22,892 bases of DNA. It comes from Akkermansiaceae bacterium UBA956 (lineage in GTDB: Bacteria > Verrucomicrobiota > Verrucomicrobiia > Verrucomicrobiales > Akkermansiaceae). A model generated the notes under the pieces. The model did not search any database and had not been told where the DNA came from. It saw only the letters and a list, made by a program, of their open reading frames with translations. The stretch covers positions 1-22,892 of the forward strand of contig DBCO01000008.1 in NCBI GenBank assembly GCA_002293145.1, given 5' to 3'. Numbering within the stretch: position 1 is the stretch's first letter; the number at the start of each line of letters is the position of its first letter. This document shows positions 6,828-14,278 of the stretch, in pieces. Both the position numbers and the translations under genes were made by a program.

Positions 6828-7252
6828 CAACGAATCGAATGCCAAGCAGACTGTGTCGGCGCACACGCAAGGGTTATCTCTTGCTGGAGGTTGTCCTGGC
6901 GATGGCTGTTTTTTCGCTTGCTGCTACCGGATTTACCTTAGCGTTGCAGAAAGCGGCGGATGCCTCTGACATGGCGGCGCGGGAAATGCAGATTACGCGG
7001 ATTCTTTCCAGTGCTCTGGACGAGGCGCTCGCGGTGCCGGTATTGGAGGAAGGCGAGGCCGTGATGGAACTGGAAGAGCGCCAAGTGGATATACAAACGC
7101 TGTATGAGCGCATCGAGGAGATGGAAAATCAAGATGGTCAACTGCTCCAGGATATGTGGCGGATCACCGTGACAGCTTTCTATGTGCAAGACGGCGCCGA
7201 AATCAAGCGTTCAGCGGTAACATGGAGATATGGGAGGTTATACCAGCCATGA
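6824..7252 (+). CDS. gspI: Type II secretion minor pseudopilin, GspI-like
   Basis: A 142-residue pseudopilin, predicted partner of GspJ and GspK in the pseudopilus tip complex. It has a basic leader, RLCRRTRKG, then G|YLLLEVVLAMAVFSLAATGF: cleavage after Gly17, Tyr rather than Phe at +1, and Glu at +5. The LLLEVVLAMAVFSL helix is typical of GspI. The C-terminal part ends in WRITVTAFYVQDG and VTWRYG, like the terminal beta strands of the family. It overlaps gspH upstream and gspJ downstream, both by four bases (ATGA), so the three are probably made in fixed ratio. Confidence 0.85.
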   Translation: MTTNRMPSRLCRRTRKGYLLLEVVLAMAVFSLAATGFTLALQKAADASDMAAREMQITRILSSALDEALAVPVLEEGEAVMELEERQVDIQTLYERIEEMENQDGQLLQDMWRITVTAFYVQDGAEIKRSAVTWRYGRLYQP

Positions 7253-8055
7253 AAAATTATTGTAACAAACGTGGCTTGCGTCGCGGTTTCACACTGATCG
7301 AGGTAGTGATTGCGCTTGGCATGATGGCTGCCCTGATCATTCTGTGTGCGCGTTTGGCAACAGCAAACATCCAACTGGCGAACGGCATTAGCAAACAGCA
7401 GGATGAGAACAGCTTGCGCGAAAGTTTTTTCGAGATGATGAAAATGCAGCTCACGTCATTGCCTGGCAATACGCGGATGGAACTGACTACTACGCAAGGT
7501 GGGCAGCCGTATGAATACACACTCACTCTGCAAAACGTGCCGTTGGCCTTTACGTGGGGCGGCGTGGAAAAGGTCGCCAAGGCAGTGCAAATTTGCGGCG
7601 TTAAGCAGCGCGATGGATTCATCGATGTGGTGATGCGCTACTATGAAAATCCGGTGTTGACTGACACGGATACTCTCGATGTAGATCGCGAGGAGCCTTT
7701 TGCGGAAGTGACACTGATGGAGGATCTGCGATTTTTTGAATGGCGGGCTTTGGATAGTCGATCGATGGACTGGCAGCTGGACTGGGATTTGCAGGGGCGC
7801 TTGCCGTTAGAACTCGAACTGGTCACCGCGCAAGGAGCCTATGGTGATGAAATCAAACAGATTTTTTGGATTGTGCCGAAGGTCAACCCGCAAACGGTGA
7901 TTCGCAATACGGGTCAGCAGGGCGGTGGTGTTCAAGGCGGCGGCGAGCAGGGCGGTGGTAATATTGAAATACCCGGCGGCAACATTCAACTCCCTAACGG
8001 TGGTCAAGGCGGCGGTGGCGGCGGCGGTGGTGGCCAAGGCGGAAGCCCGCAATAA
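7249..8055 (+). CDS. gspJ: Type II secretion minor pseudopilin, GspJ-like, with a glycine-rich tail
   Basis: From the ATG at 7249 the protein has 268 residues. It begins with a short basic leader and the site RRG|FTLIEVVIALGMMAALI (Gly13 at -1, Glu at +5). This start is supported by the best Shine-Dalgarno of the operon (GGGAGGT at 7232-7238, 10 bases upstream) and by the ATGA overlap with gspI; an upstream in-frame ATG at 7156 lies inside gspI. The body of about 200 residues ends near FWIVPKVNPQ. Beyond it, the last 45 or so residues are almost all glycine, glutamine and asparagine, for example GGGVQGGGEQGGGN and GGQGGGGGGGGGQGG. GspJ normally lacks such a tail. The coding DNA there is repetitive (GGCGGTGGT-like) and may vary in length between strains. 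Confidence 0.88.
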   Translation: MKNYCNKRGLRRGFTLIEVVIALGMMAALIILCARLATANIQLANGISKQQDENSLRESFFEMMKMQLTSLPGNTRMELTTTQGGQPYEYTLTLQNVPLAFTWGGVEKVAKAVQICGVKQRDGFIDVVMRYYENPVLTDTDTLDVDREEPFAEVTLMEDLRFFEWRALDSRSMDWQLDWDLQGRLPLELELVTAQGAYGDEIKQIFWIVPKVNPQTVIRNTGQQGGGVQGGGEQGGGNIEIPGGNIQLPNGGQGGGGGGGGGQGGSPQ

Positions 8056-8071
8056 TAAGCTGAAAACTACG

Positions 8072-9031
8072 ATGAACAACAAAGCATTTCAGAAATCGAA
8101 AAACAATCGTGGTATGGCGCTGATTGCGGTGCTGTGGTTGATTGCGGTGATTTCTTTCGCTGCATTGACGGCGGTGCAGTTGTTGTCGTTTGAACTGAAC
8201 ATCGCAGACTCGCAGATCAATGGTTTCCGCGCTGGTCAGGCGGCTGAAATGGGTATCGCGGTGGGCTCAAATCCAGCAGTGAAGCGCGATGATCCGATGT
8301 TGCAGGCAAGCGGTGACGACGGCGCGAGCTATCGCGTGGAGCTTCGCTCAGAGGGTGATCGTTTTAACATCAATCATCTGCTCTTGACGACGAATGATAA
8401 GAAGCTGGTGAAGGAAATTTTCATTTACTGGGGCATCGATGAAGACATCGCTCAGGAGATTGCCGATGCGATGTATGATTGGGTGGATTCGAACGACGAA
8501 ATTCAATTGAACGGTGCGGAAAAAGAATACTATGAGGAGCTAGGTCGCATCAATCAGCCCTTCAATCGGCCCTTTTATTCGTTAGAGGAAATGCGCCTGG
8601 TCAAGGGCATGGAGCTAGTCGAGCGGGTCAAGCCGGATTGGCGTGAGTGGTTTACGGTCTGGAGTGCTGGTGGTCTGGATGTGAATGAAGCGGATGCGGA
8701 GAAAATTGCGATCGCCGCTGAGTGCAATCGCGATGATGCCGATGCCTTAGTCGAGATCGTGCGCGGTGCTGACGGCAGTCGCGGCACGGAGGATGACGCG
8801 CCATTTCAAAACCTCGCCGGTGGGCAAGGCGGAAATGGTGTGATGGATATCTTGCGCGTTCCTGAATTTTATGCTGCTGTGGTGACGCCGCGTTTGGCCG
8901 TGAATGATCAAACGACCCGCATTGAGAGCACTGGTACCGCTGGTGATACCAAACGCAAAATTATTCTTGTCGTGCGCAATCGCACCGGCAAGCCCGCCAT
9001 TTTAGAAAAAACCGAAGAAGTAGTGCCGTGA
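8072..9031 (+). CDS. gspK: Type II secretion pseudopilus tip protein GspK
   Basis: GspK caps the pseudopilus together with GspI and GspJ. The start at 8072 gives 319 residues, the normal GspK length, with leader and site NNRG|MALIAVLWLIAVISFAA. Position +5 is alanine, not glutamate; lack of Glu5 is characteristic of GspK. The body contains helix-hairpin-like pieces, FNINHLLL and ADAMYDWVDSNDE, plus GGLDVNEADAEKIAIAA, as in the GspK SAM-like domain. An acidic loop, GADGSRGTEDDAPF (about residues 232-245), resembles a calcium-binding loop. The frame stays open upstream to 7925, but that part only reads the glycine-rich tail of gspJ in another frame. The stop overlaps the next gene's GTG. Confidence 0.93.
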   Translation: MNNKAFQKSKNNRGMALIAVLWLIAVISFAALTAVQLLSFELNIADSQINGFRAGQAAEMGIAVGSNPAVKRDDPMLQASGDDGASYRVELRSEGDRFNINHLLLTTNDKKLVKEIFIYWGIDEDIAQEIADAMYDWVDSNDEIQLNGAEKEYYEELGRINQPFNRPFYSLEEMRLVKGMELVERVKPDWREWFTVWSAGGLDVNEADAEKIAIAAECNRDDADALVEIVRGADGSRGTEDDAPFQNLAGGQGGNGVMDILRVPEFYAAVVTPRLAVNDQTTRIESTGTAGDTKRKIILVVRNRTGKPAILEKTEEVVP

Positions 9032-10272
9032 GTAACAAAGGAGATGTGATTGTATTGGTTCCGGGAGTCGCCGGATGGGAAATCTGGGAAGGTCCACCAC
9101 CCTCGGGATTGCAGCGCAAAGAAGTTACTTTGTTGTCGCGCGCGGGTGACTTGGAAGGCTTGCCTGCTCAGGATGTCGTCTTCTTCTTCCCAGTGAAAGA
9201 TGCCACTGTCATGCCGTTCAAAACGACGACGGCAGATGAAAGTCTTTTTGCCGACTTGGCCCTGATGCACAGTGAGCGCATGGGAGTGCGCATCGATCCT
9301 GGTGCTGGGCAGTTGATCGATCAATTTGTCATGGAAAAGGCAGAAGACAGCGCGGTGCTCACGACCGTGGTGCTTCGCGCCCCTGTGGACGGAGATTTGC
9401 CCTTGCGCAGCCCGAAGGAGTTCGACTACGCACCGCGTGCGTATCACTTCGATGGCGATGGCATCGCAACCTGGAAAGAATTGGGCCACTGGGTGTTTGC
9501 TTTTTATCAAAAGGGGAAAATGCTCTATGCGCAATCGACATCGAACGATGGCGAGCATCCTGATGAGACCTTGTTGCGCGATATGCGACTCGCACAGGTC
9601 CAATTGACCTTCCAAGGCATCCAATTTACGCCCGACAAAATTCAAGTTTGGCATCCGGACGGGGAGTTAGGAGAAGCGGGTGCTCTCGCTGATGCCTACG
9701 GTTTTCCTGCGTCGGTCGGTCGTCGTCCCGATCCCACTTTATCGATGGAGCCCAGCAAGCTATTGCCTGCCGATGTTCACGCGGAGCGCCGTGAAAGAGC
9801 GAAGAAGCAGCAAATAACAGCAGCATTGTCGCTCGTGGCACTGGTAGTCGTCGGGCTGCTGGGCTGGGTTGGCTGGAAGTTTTACCAGGACATCAACGCC
9901 ACAAAAACGCTGATGGCCCGAGCCAAATCTGTGGAACCAGAGGTGCTTGCATTTCAGGACCACAAGGCAAAATGGAACGAGTTAGGCCCCGTGGTCGATC
10001 AAGATCAATGGCCGGTGGAGATACTCTATCGCATTACCCGCAGCATGCCTCAACCGAAGGGTGTCGTGCGCCTCTCTGAAGCCACCATCAACGCCAACGA
10101 GATCCGGATCAAAGGAGTCACCAACAAACCGGAAGCTATCGGTCAGTTCAATTTTACCATCAACAAAAGCGAAGAGTTGACGCGTTACAAATTTGACTCG
10201 CCGCCGCCAAACAACACCAGTAAGGGCACGGAGTTCGTGATCCAGGGAGCAGTGCCACAAGAACAACAATAA
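9028..10272 (+). CDS. gspL: Type II secretion inner-membrane platform protein, GspL-like (PilM/PilN-like)
   Basis: A 414-residue bitopic inner-membrane protein. Residues 1-260 are soluble with no membrane segment; DVVFFFPVKDATVMPF (about 50-65) then a helix ending MHSERMG resembles the degenerate actin-like fold of GspL/PilM. One transmembrane segment, ITAALSLVALVVVGLLGWVG, lies at about 263-282, just after the basic stretch AERRERAKKQQ. The periplasmic part (about 285-414) has a coiled-coil-like helix and the ferredoxin-like pattern of PilN/GspL. The start is GTG at 9028, inside the stop of gspK (GTGA), which implies coupled translation. In the family, GspL links the ATPase GspE to GspM. The call rests on architecture and order; sequence identity to known GspL proteins looks low. 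Confidence 0.75.
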   Translation: MSNKGDVIVLVPGVAGWEIWEGPPPSGLQRKEVTLLSRAGDLEGLPAQDVVFFFPVKDATVMPFKTTTADESLFADLALMHSERMGVRIDPGAGQLIDQFVMEKAEDSAVLTTVVLRAPVDGDLPLRSPKEFDYAPRAYHFDGDGIATWKELGHWVFAFYQKGKMLYAQSTSNDGEHPDETLLRDMRLAQVQLTFQGIQFTPDKIQVWHPDGELGEAGALADAYGFPASVGRRPDPTLSMEPSKLLPADVHAERRERAKKQQITAALSLVALVVVGLLGWVGWKFYQDINATKTLMARAKSVEPEVLAFQDHKAKWNELGPVVDQDQWPVEILYRITRSMPQPKGVVRLSEATINANEIRIKGVTNKPEAIGQFNFTINKSEELTRYKFDSPPPNNTSKGTEFVIQGAVPQEQQ

Positions 10273-10346
10273 GATGATTCGCTTTTACACACAAAAAACC
10301 ATGATGGCGGTTTTACTAAACGAAAGAACCTATTTAATTGCACTCC

Positions 10347-10892
10347 ATGTCTGAACGAGAAAAAAAATTGCTATTGCTGTTTGGTGCCGCCGGCGTCATT
10401 CTGCTGTCGTTGTGGGGCTACAAGTCCTATCAGAACAAACGCGTGCAAATCGACATCGATCACAAAGCAGCCGAAACCGCTCTGATGGAGGGCAATATGT
10501 TTCTGGCATCGCGCGATAGTATCATGGATGAGATCGAGTGGCTGGCAGAGCATGAGCCTGAACCGCAGGCGAGCGAGTTAGTGCCCACAAAACTCCAGTC
10601 GCTAGCATCCTCTGAGGCGACACGTGCGAGCATGACTGTGAAAAAAATGGACATTCTCGACACTCCGCCAGCAGAGGAAACTGCGGCTAATCGTTACGGG
10701 GTGGCACAAGTAAAATTCACCGTCACCGGTGAAGAAAAAAATCTCTATGCGTGGTTTGACCGCATGCATTCGCCCGATGACTTTCGAGTGATTTCTGAAA
10801 TCGTCATGAGCCCGAACAAAGAGGAAGATTCGCTGATTGATTGCATCGTTACCTTTGATCAGTGGTTCGTCCCACTTCCTCCTGAACTATAA
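10347..10892 (+). CDS. gspM: Type II secretion inner-membrane protein, GspM-like (PilO-like)
   Basis: From the ATG at 10347 the protein has 181 residues: a short cytoplasmic N-terminus (MSEREKK), one transmembrane helix (LLLLFGAAGVILLSLWGY, about residues 8-25), a helical stretch to about residue 100, and a C-terminal beta-rich part (VAQVKFTVTGEEKNLYAWFD and later IVTFDQWFVP). That matches GspM/PilO, whose ferredoxin-like domain pairs with GspL/PilN. An in-frame TTG at 10338 would add only three residues. A 74-base gap separates it from the gspL-like gene, the largest gap within the T2SS cluster; I see no gene or clear signal in it. The name is based on topology and order. Confidence 0.75.
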   Translation: MSEREKKLLLLFGAAGVILLSLWGYKSYQNKRVQIDIDHKAAETALMEGNMFLASRDSIMDEIEWLAEHEPEPQASELVPTKLQSLASSEATRASMTVKKMDILDTPPAEETAANRYGVAQVKFTVTGEEKNLYAWFDRMHSPDDFRVISEIVMSPNKEEDSLIDCIVTFDQWFVPLPPEL

Positions 10893-10904
10893 CATCTGCT
10901 CGTT

Positions 10905-11591
10905 ATGAAAACATTCCTTTTGCTGATTTCTTTGACTGCTCCGCTCTTGGCAGATGCGCCGAAAAAGCCTTTGCCCTCGCGCTACTTGACACTGCATACC
11001 AGTTCTCCCTTTACGACGCCTGCGCCACCAGTATCGCAAAATACGGGCCCGGAGATCAATCCGATGGATGAGTGGGCGCTCGGCGGCGTTACGAAATTTC
11101 CTGACGGCTACTTTGTGATCCTGCTCAATAAGAAAAAGCCTGATGAGAAAAAGATCATCCAGCCAGGCGTGCACTCCGAGTTCAAAGTCGTGAGCGTCAA
11201 AGATGGCGGTATGGACTACACTGCGACGACAGTTACCCTGCAAAATGGTGACAAACAAGGAATCGTTGAATTTGATTCCAAAATGCTCACCATTAACAAT
11301 CCTGCTCCCGCAGCTGGTGGCCAGCCTGGTCTTCAGCCTGCAGCTCCGGGACAGCCAGTGAGCAACAATCGTGGTATTGGCAATGATCGCCAACCTCGTC
11401 TCCGCACTTTGGTCACTCCGCCTGCTGGTCAACCTCAAGCGCCCGCTCAACCCCAAGTCCAGCAACAGGCCATGGAGCAGCAACTCCAACAGCAGCAGAT
11501 TCAGTTGCAAATGCAACAGCAACAATTGCTTCAACAACAACAGCTCCAGCAGCTGCAACAGCAGCAACAACAAAATCTGCCACCTCAGTAA
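10905..11591 (+). CDS. Exported protein with a GspC/PilP HR-like domain and a glutamine-rich tail
   Basis: A 228-residue protein with a signal peptide, MKTFLLLISLTAPLLADA, so it is exported. Residues about 45-130 follow the pattern of the homology region of GspC or PilP: MDEWALGGVTKFPDGYFVIL, then NKKKPDEKKIIQPG, VVSVKDGG and VTLQNGDKQGIVEF. From about residue 132 the chain is proline-, alanine- and glutamine-rich, and from about 184 mostly glutamine, with runs of up to six. In T2SS and type IV pili, the HR protein bridges the inner-membrane platform and the secretin. Its place directly before gspD fits that role, but canonical GspC is anchored by an N-terminal helix and precedes gspD at the front of the operon. 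The start is 12 bases after the gspM-like stop. Confidence 0.7.
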   Translation: MKTFLLLISLTAPLLADAPKKPLPSRYLTLHTSSPFTTPAPPVSQNTGPEINPMDEWALGGVTKFPDGYFVILLNKKKPDEKKIIQPGVHSEFKVVSVKDGGMDYTATTVTLQNGDKQGIVEFDSKMLTINNPAPAAGGQPGLQPAAPGQPVSNNRGIGNDRQPRLRTLVTPPAGQPQAPAQPQVQQQAMEQQLQQQQIQLQMQQQQLLQQQQLQQLQQQQQQNLPPQ

Positions 11592-11636
11592 AACTCATTT
11601 TCGTAAAATCATCGCAACTTCTTTTCCCTAATCTTT

Positions 11637-14249
11637 ATGTCTAAACGCGCTCTTTATTATTCCGGCCTCGGATCGCTGCTCTTGTTCTGGGTGGTGGGTC
11701 AAACCCCGAACCAAGCTCCTACACCTGCTGCCCAACCTCGCGTATTAGTACCGCCCACTCCGTCTGTGCCCGGCGGTGTTCCAGGCGCGCGCCCTGCACC
11801 TGTTGCTCCAGGCGCGAATCCCGGTGCAAGCAATCCTGCATCACCAGAGGCCAATGGTTTTTCAGCAGATGGGAAAGCTCCTACCATTCCTGCAGGTGAA
11901 GATAACCGCGCCGTTAAACCTCCTGCCCCTAATGAAGTTTGTGACATCACTTTCAATATGCCCAAACTGAATGCCGAGGGATTGGGCATGCTTTACCGCC
12001 AGCTCACTGGCCGTCGCGTGGTGATGACTGCTGAGGTCAAGGATCTTGAAATCTATTTCGTGCAGCCGCCACCGATCACTTACGGTGAAGCGATCGATCT
12101 ACTCAAAGCATCTTGCTTGATGCACGGATTCGTCTTTGCCGCAGGTGGCGATGGCTGGGACAAGCTGACCACCGCCAATGCCGGCACCAAGCCACAAACG
12201 AGCGACATCCCGCTCGTCACCAGCCCGCTTGGTTTGCCCGATGGCGATCAAGTAGTCCGTTACGTGATGACCTTGAAACACATGAAGCCCGATGAAGTTT
12301 CGCGCGTTTTCACTTCCGTGGTTTCTCAGTTTAATAGCTACGGCTCGGTAGTTGCCGTGCCGAATGCCTCGGCCCTGATCATTACGGAAAATACCTCGCT
12401 GATCCGCACGCTGATCGATCTTCAGGCAAAAATCGACGTGCCTTCCTCGAACATCGATCAGAAGTTCATCAAGGTGCAATATGGTGATGTCGAAGAACTT
12501 TCCGCGACTCTCAATGAAATTTTCACTGCGCAATCATCCACACAAGCCACTGCTGGTGTGCAGCGTGTGCAGCCGCAACTGAATGGCATGCCGAACCTCG
12601 CCGGAGCACAAGGCGGCAGTTCTGGTTCCAGTGGGGCTGGTGAAGCGCCTCCGGTGCAAATCATTCCAGATCTCCGGACCAATCGCATTTTTGTCATGGC
12701 GCGTCCTCTCGATTTGGTGTTCATCGAAACCTTGATCAAAGAATTTGATTCGCCATCCGACACCCGCAACTTCCTTCGTCGCAAACTGAAATTCTTAGCC
12801 GTCAGCGATTTCCTCGACGTCGCGAGTGACGCCCTCAGCCGTGCCTTTGGTGGCTCCGCAGAAGGTGGTGGCGCAGGTGCCGCAGGCGGCGGTGGTCGCT
12901 CGCAAACCAGTACCACAGCAGGACGCTCGAGTGGCACATCCAGCCGTGCTGGTGCCTCTAGCCAATTCGGTGGCAATCAATCGAGCCAATTTGGCGGCAG
13001 CCAAGGAGGTTTTGGTGGTGGCCAAGGCGGTGGCGGGATTTCCTCTGGTGGCGGTCTTGGTGATCCTACTACCGATACCAAGCCTGTTTCGGTTCTCGTT
13101 GGACGCACCTTGCTGGTTGCTGACAACATCACCAACTCGATCGTTGTGCAAGGTCCACCAGCAGGAGTGGAAATCATCAACAATCTACTCGATGAAATCG
13201 ACGTCAAAGCCGATCAGGTGATGATCTCGACAGTATTTGGTCAGCTTACATTGGGTAATGAAACAGAATTCGGTATCGACTGGCTACGTAGTCTCGATAC
13301 CACAGGTGATGGAACGATTGCTGGTGCTATTGGGAAAAATTTGCCAGAGCTGAATAACATTGCAAATTCAGGACTCGGTGTTTATGGCACTATAGGAGAT
13401 CATATGCGAGGTTATATGAAAGCTTTGCAAACTGACAGCGATTTCAAGGTGATATCTCGACCTACTATTTTTACAGCCAACAATCAGAAAGGTATGATTT
13501 CGAGCGGACAGCAGATTGCCGTTCCTTCCAACAGCTACGCTGGCGTCAACGGTGGCGGCCAAAGTACTAATATTGAGTATAGAGATGTCGTTCTCGCCTT
13601 GGAAGTGATTCCACTGGTTAACTCCGAGGACGAAGTGACATTGCAGATTTCACTTGTAAGCCAAGGTGTTGGTGAAAACCGGACCATTGGAGCCGATGCC
13701 AATGCCTATGAAGTTCCAGATATCATCAGTCGTGAGTTGCTCACTACGGTTACGGTTCCTAACAATCAAACTGTGGTTCTCGGTGGTCTAATTACAGAAG
13801 AAAATTCGAAAAGTATAACTGGAGTGCCAATTTTGAGCTCGATCCCAGGGCTTGGTAAGCTATTTTCCACAACGAAAGACAAGGTAAGTCGGAACGAATT
13901 AATAATATTCATTCAACCGAAGATTATTCGCGATGAGCGCTCACTGGATGCCGCTAATCGTGATATGGATAGCCGCTACAAGATGTCAGAGGATGTTCGG
14001 GCTTTTGATGGGCCGGGAGTGCTACCACTGCCTCCTGTAGGTGATATTGATGAGACCAAAGAGTCTGGTCCGATGCCGGCCGAAATCAAAGCTCCAGCCA
14101 AAAAGGAAGCACCAGTCAAAAAAGAAGCACCTAAGAAAATCAGTAAGCCAGATTCGGTGAAATCGGAAGAAATCAATGTTGAGGGTGCGCCGAAAGCAAA
14201 AGTGATTCGTTCTGCGGCTGATCCGATGAATCGTTTGTTAGGACGATAA
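11637..14249 (+). CDS. gspD: Type II secretion system secretin GspD
   Basis: The outer-membrane channel of the T2SS. It has 870 residues, against about 650-750 usually. It has an N-terminal hydrophobic export segment, then a proline/alanine-rich linker (about 20-95). N0 lies at about 100-185, N1 about 203-270 (VVRYVMTLKHMKPDEVSRVF), N2 about 273-368, N3 about 378-530. The secretin core covers about 530-768, with VMISTVFGQLTLGNETEFGI, TVPNNQTVVLGGLITEE and VPILSSIPGLGKLF. N3 is split by a Gly/Ser/Gln-rich insert (about 404-476). A lysine/alanine/proline tail (about 770-870, with PAKKEAPVKKEAPKK) follows the core. From about 13,300 the gene uses AT-rich codons (ATA, AGA, TTA) hardly used before, as does the next gene. 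The start at 11637 lies 45 bases after the HR-like gene. Confidence 0.95.
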   Translation: MSKRALYYSGLGSLLLFWVVGQTPNQAPTPAAQPRVLVPPTPSVPGGVPGARPAPVAPGANPGASNPASPEANGFSADGKAPTIPAGEDNRAVKPPAPNEVCDITFNMPKLNAEGLGMLYRQLTGRRVVMTAEVKDLEIYFVQPPPITYGEAIDLLKASCLMHGFVFAAGGDGWDKLTTANAGTKPQTSDIPLVTSPLGLPDGDQVVRYVMTLKHMKPDEVSRVFTSVVSQFNSYGSVVAVPNASALIITENTSLIRTLIDLQAKIDVPSSNIDQKFIKVQYGDVEELSATLNEIFTAQSSTQATAGVQRVQPQLNGMPNLAGAQGGSSGSSGAGEAPPVQIIPDLRTNRIFVMARPLDLVFIETLIKEFDSPSDTRNFLRRKLKFLAVSDFLDVASDALSRAFGGSAEGGGAGAAGGGGRSQTSTTAGRSSGTSSRAGASSQFGGNQSSQFGGSQGGFGGGQGGGGISSGGGLGDPTTDTKPVSVLVGRTLLVADNITNSIVVQGPPAGVEIINNLLDEIDVKADQVMISTVFGQLTLGNETEFGIDWLRSLDTTGDGTIAGAIGKNLPELNNIANSGLGVYGTIGDHMRGYMKALQTDSDFKVISRPTIFTANNQKGMISSGQQIAVPSNSYAGVNGGGQSTNIEYRDVVLALEVIPLVNSEDEVTLQISLVSQGVGENRTIGADANAYEVPDIISRELLTTVTVPNNQTVVLGGLITEENSKSITGVPILSSIPGLGKLFSTTKDKVSRNELIIFIQPKIIRDERSLDAANRDMDSRYKMSEDVRAFDGPGVLPLPPVGDIDETKESGPMPAEIKAPAKKEAPVKKEAPKKISKPDSVKSEEINVEGAPKAKVIRSAADPMNRLLGR

Positions 14250-14278
14250 AACATAACTTCCCCCTTCACTATTTTTCT

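Noticed and set aside
7925..8071. Longer N-terminus for GspK, beginning inside gspJ
   Set aside because: This part is only the glycine-rich repeat of gspJ read in another frame, giving an alanine/valine-rich artefact. The prepilin leader starts at 8072.
10887..11573. Long minus-strand frame rich in leucine opposite the glutamine-rich gene
   Set aside because: CAG/CAA repeats read in reverse give CTG/TTG leucine runs. The plus strand has the signal peptide and operon context.
12795..13221. Overlapping alanine/valine- and threonine-rich frames on both strands within gspD
   Set aside because: They are shadows of the glycine-rich repeat region of gspD, where low-complexity DNA keeps all frames open.
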